Below are positions 63,372-64,000 of a DNA stretch of 64,000 nucleotides, piece by piece. How positions within the stretch are numbered: position 1 is the stretch's first letter; each line of letters starts with the position of its first letter. Source of the stretch: Lewinellaceae bacterium. Its GTDB lineage: Bacteria; Bacteroidota; Bacteroidia; Chitinophagales; Saprospiraceae. Both the position numbers and the translations under genes were made by a program. The DNA lies in NCBI GenBank assembly GCA_020636095.1, contig JACJYN010000003.1, positions 1,178,001 to 1,242,000 of the forward strand. Reading direction: 5' to 3'. The notes beneath the pieces were generated by a model. That model worked only from the letters and a program-made list of their open reading frames with translations. It did no database searches and was not told where the DNA came from.

Positions 63372-63400
63372 CCGCCAGCTCCGGAAGCTGGCGGCTTTAC
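63372..63400. terminator. Terminator between rnr and the right-edge gene
   Basis: CCGCCAGCT and AGCTGGCGG with a five-base loop. On the minus strand the stem is followed by a TATTTTTTTTT run, so it mainly stops the gene entering from the right. On the plus strand it is followed by CTTTAC. Confidence 0.85.
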
Positions 63401-63446
63401 AAAATATTTGAAGGAAAACGTGGTGTTCTGGTTTAAGAAATCCTGC

Positions 63447-64000
63447 TTACAGCTTTCCAAGCGCAAGCATGATGTCAGACAACGGTACCTTTTCAGGCAC
63501 GATATTTATGGTCAGATTCTCCATGATGACGGCTGGTTGCCTGGAAAAGTAATAATCTCCGTTATCACCTTCTGCAATCACGATGAATTCTGCCTTGAGC
63601 CCCGCTGCCAATCCGCTTCGGCAGATGCGGTGCAAACCGTCTTCGCCTGCTTCATCCAGCCTGATTACTGCATTGATGCTTTGCATAGCGAGAAACGCTA
63701 CCGTATTTTGCCGGGAGAAGCCCACCGGGAGGCGCACACAAGCCGTGGCGCTGCCCGTGTTGGTATCGGCATAGCGAGCGCACTGTAACCAACCCAGCTT
63801 AGCTGTTAGTATTTCAAACCCCTCTTCCCATTGGCCGCTGCTCTGATTGAAAAATTCCAGCGAGCGAATCGGGGATTCCACCGGTTGCAGTTCCATCCAT
63901 TCCAACTGGCCGCTGTCACCGCTGTTACCGGAGAAAAGGCGCAATTGAGGATTATAATCTGCTGTAGATAGCTGCACCCGTATGTTTTGGCCGTCAGCAA
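63447..64000 (-). CDS. Hypothetical protein, C-terminal part
   Basis: The frame is open to the right window edge (ADGQNIRVQLSTADYNPQLR and onward), so only the last ~184 residues are seen. It is beta-rich and polar, with phrases such as LEWMELQPVESPIRSLEF, ARYADTNTGSATACVRLP and AEFIVIAEGDNGDYYFSR. I do not recognise the family. It ends at the terminator shared with rnr. An in-frame GTG at 63977 could be a start but nothing supports it. Confidence 0.55.
   Translation of the reverse strand, partial: ADGQNIRVQLSTADYNPQLRLFSGNSGDSGQLEWMELQPVESPIRSLEFFNQSSGQWEEGFEILTAKLGWLQCARYADTNTGSATACVRLPVGFSRQNTVAFLAMQSINAVIRLDEAGEDGLHRICRSGLAAGLKAEFIVIAEGDNGDYYFSRQPAVIMENLTINIVPEKVPLSDIMLALGKL

Overview
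The window looks like a chromosomal segment of a free-living Bacteroidota, most likely of the Saprospiraceae/Lewinella type. That placement is an inference from several things: proteins with type IX secretion (T9SS) sorting tails, DUF4292 next to an EnvC-like protein, LytS/LytTR regulation, a DksA-like protein without zinc cysteines, choice-of-anchor I proteins, a three-gene succinate dehydrogenase with a fused cytochrome b, and Bacteroidota-type promoters (TTG, about 20 bases, TAnnTTTG). Shine-Dalgarno sites are scarce, and three genes (the ABC-F gene, rnc, lspA) appear to start with TTG. No tRNA, rRNA, CRISPR array, prophage or transposase gene was recognised.

Layout: 0-12 kb carries the 3' end of a membrane pyrophosphatase, a tail-specific protease, an ABC-F ATPase, a T9SS cargo protein, a TPR lipoprotein, an ECF sigma/anti-sigma/DUF4097 operon and a beta-CASP nuclease. 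12-23 kb is mostly minus strand: a possible exonuclease-like protein preceded by two overlapping micro-ORFs, an M29 aminopeptidase, a perfect 120-bp tandem repeat, hflX, a cell-envelope operon (TPR, DUF4292, degenerate EnvC), a sugar nucleotidyltransferase and pyruvate kinase. 23-35 kb holds acpP-fabF-rnc, a SWIM protein, a PD40/OmpA envelope protein, a DksA-like regulator with lspA, two paralogous ArsR-type regulators, tsaB and prfA. 35-46 kb is dominated by a 2608-residue secreted protein with three copies of a 615-residue choice-of-anchor I unit, followed by a smaller paralogue. 46-56 kb has a serine hydrolase, a frameshifted LytS-type kinase with its LytTR regulator, a decayed Kef-type antiporter, a ViaA-like VWA protein and an outer-membrane barrel. 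56-64 kb has sdhCAB (sdhA carries a frameshift), RNase R and a gene running off the right edge.

The most unusual content is between the genes. At least eight long quasi-palindromes of 146-165 bp (7.9, 43.7, 50.5, 52.4, 52.5, 53.4, 53.5 and 55.5 kb) have near-perfect inverted arms. The arm sequence differs from copy to copy but always matches its own partner. Pairs of copies share interior sequence, and four share a core resembling ATAGTGGTGCTA. Six lie within 5.2 kb, two of them flanking the kef pseudogene. A second family ends in TTGGACAG/CTGTCCAA and is often followed by TTAGACGG. It appears as four perfect 120-bp tandem units at 14.0-14.5 kb, as a diverged copy at 48.4 kb, and as fragments at 7.8, 35.6 and 52.6 kb.

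Three genes in the 49-58 kb interval (kinase, kef, sdhA) are out of frame. For the kinase and sdhA a single base restores the family sequence, so either a sequence error or a recent mutation is possible. kef needs several corrections and looks decayed.
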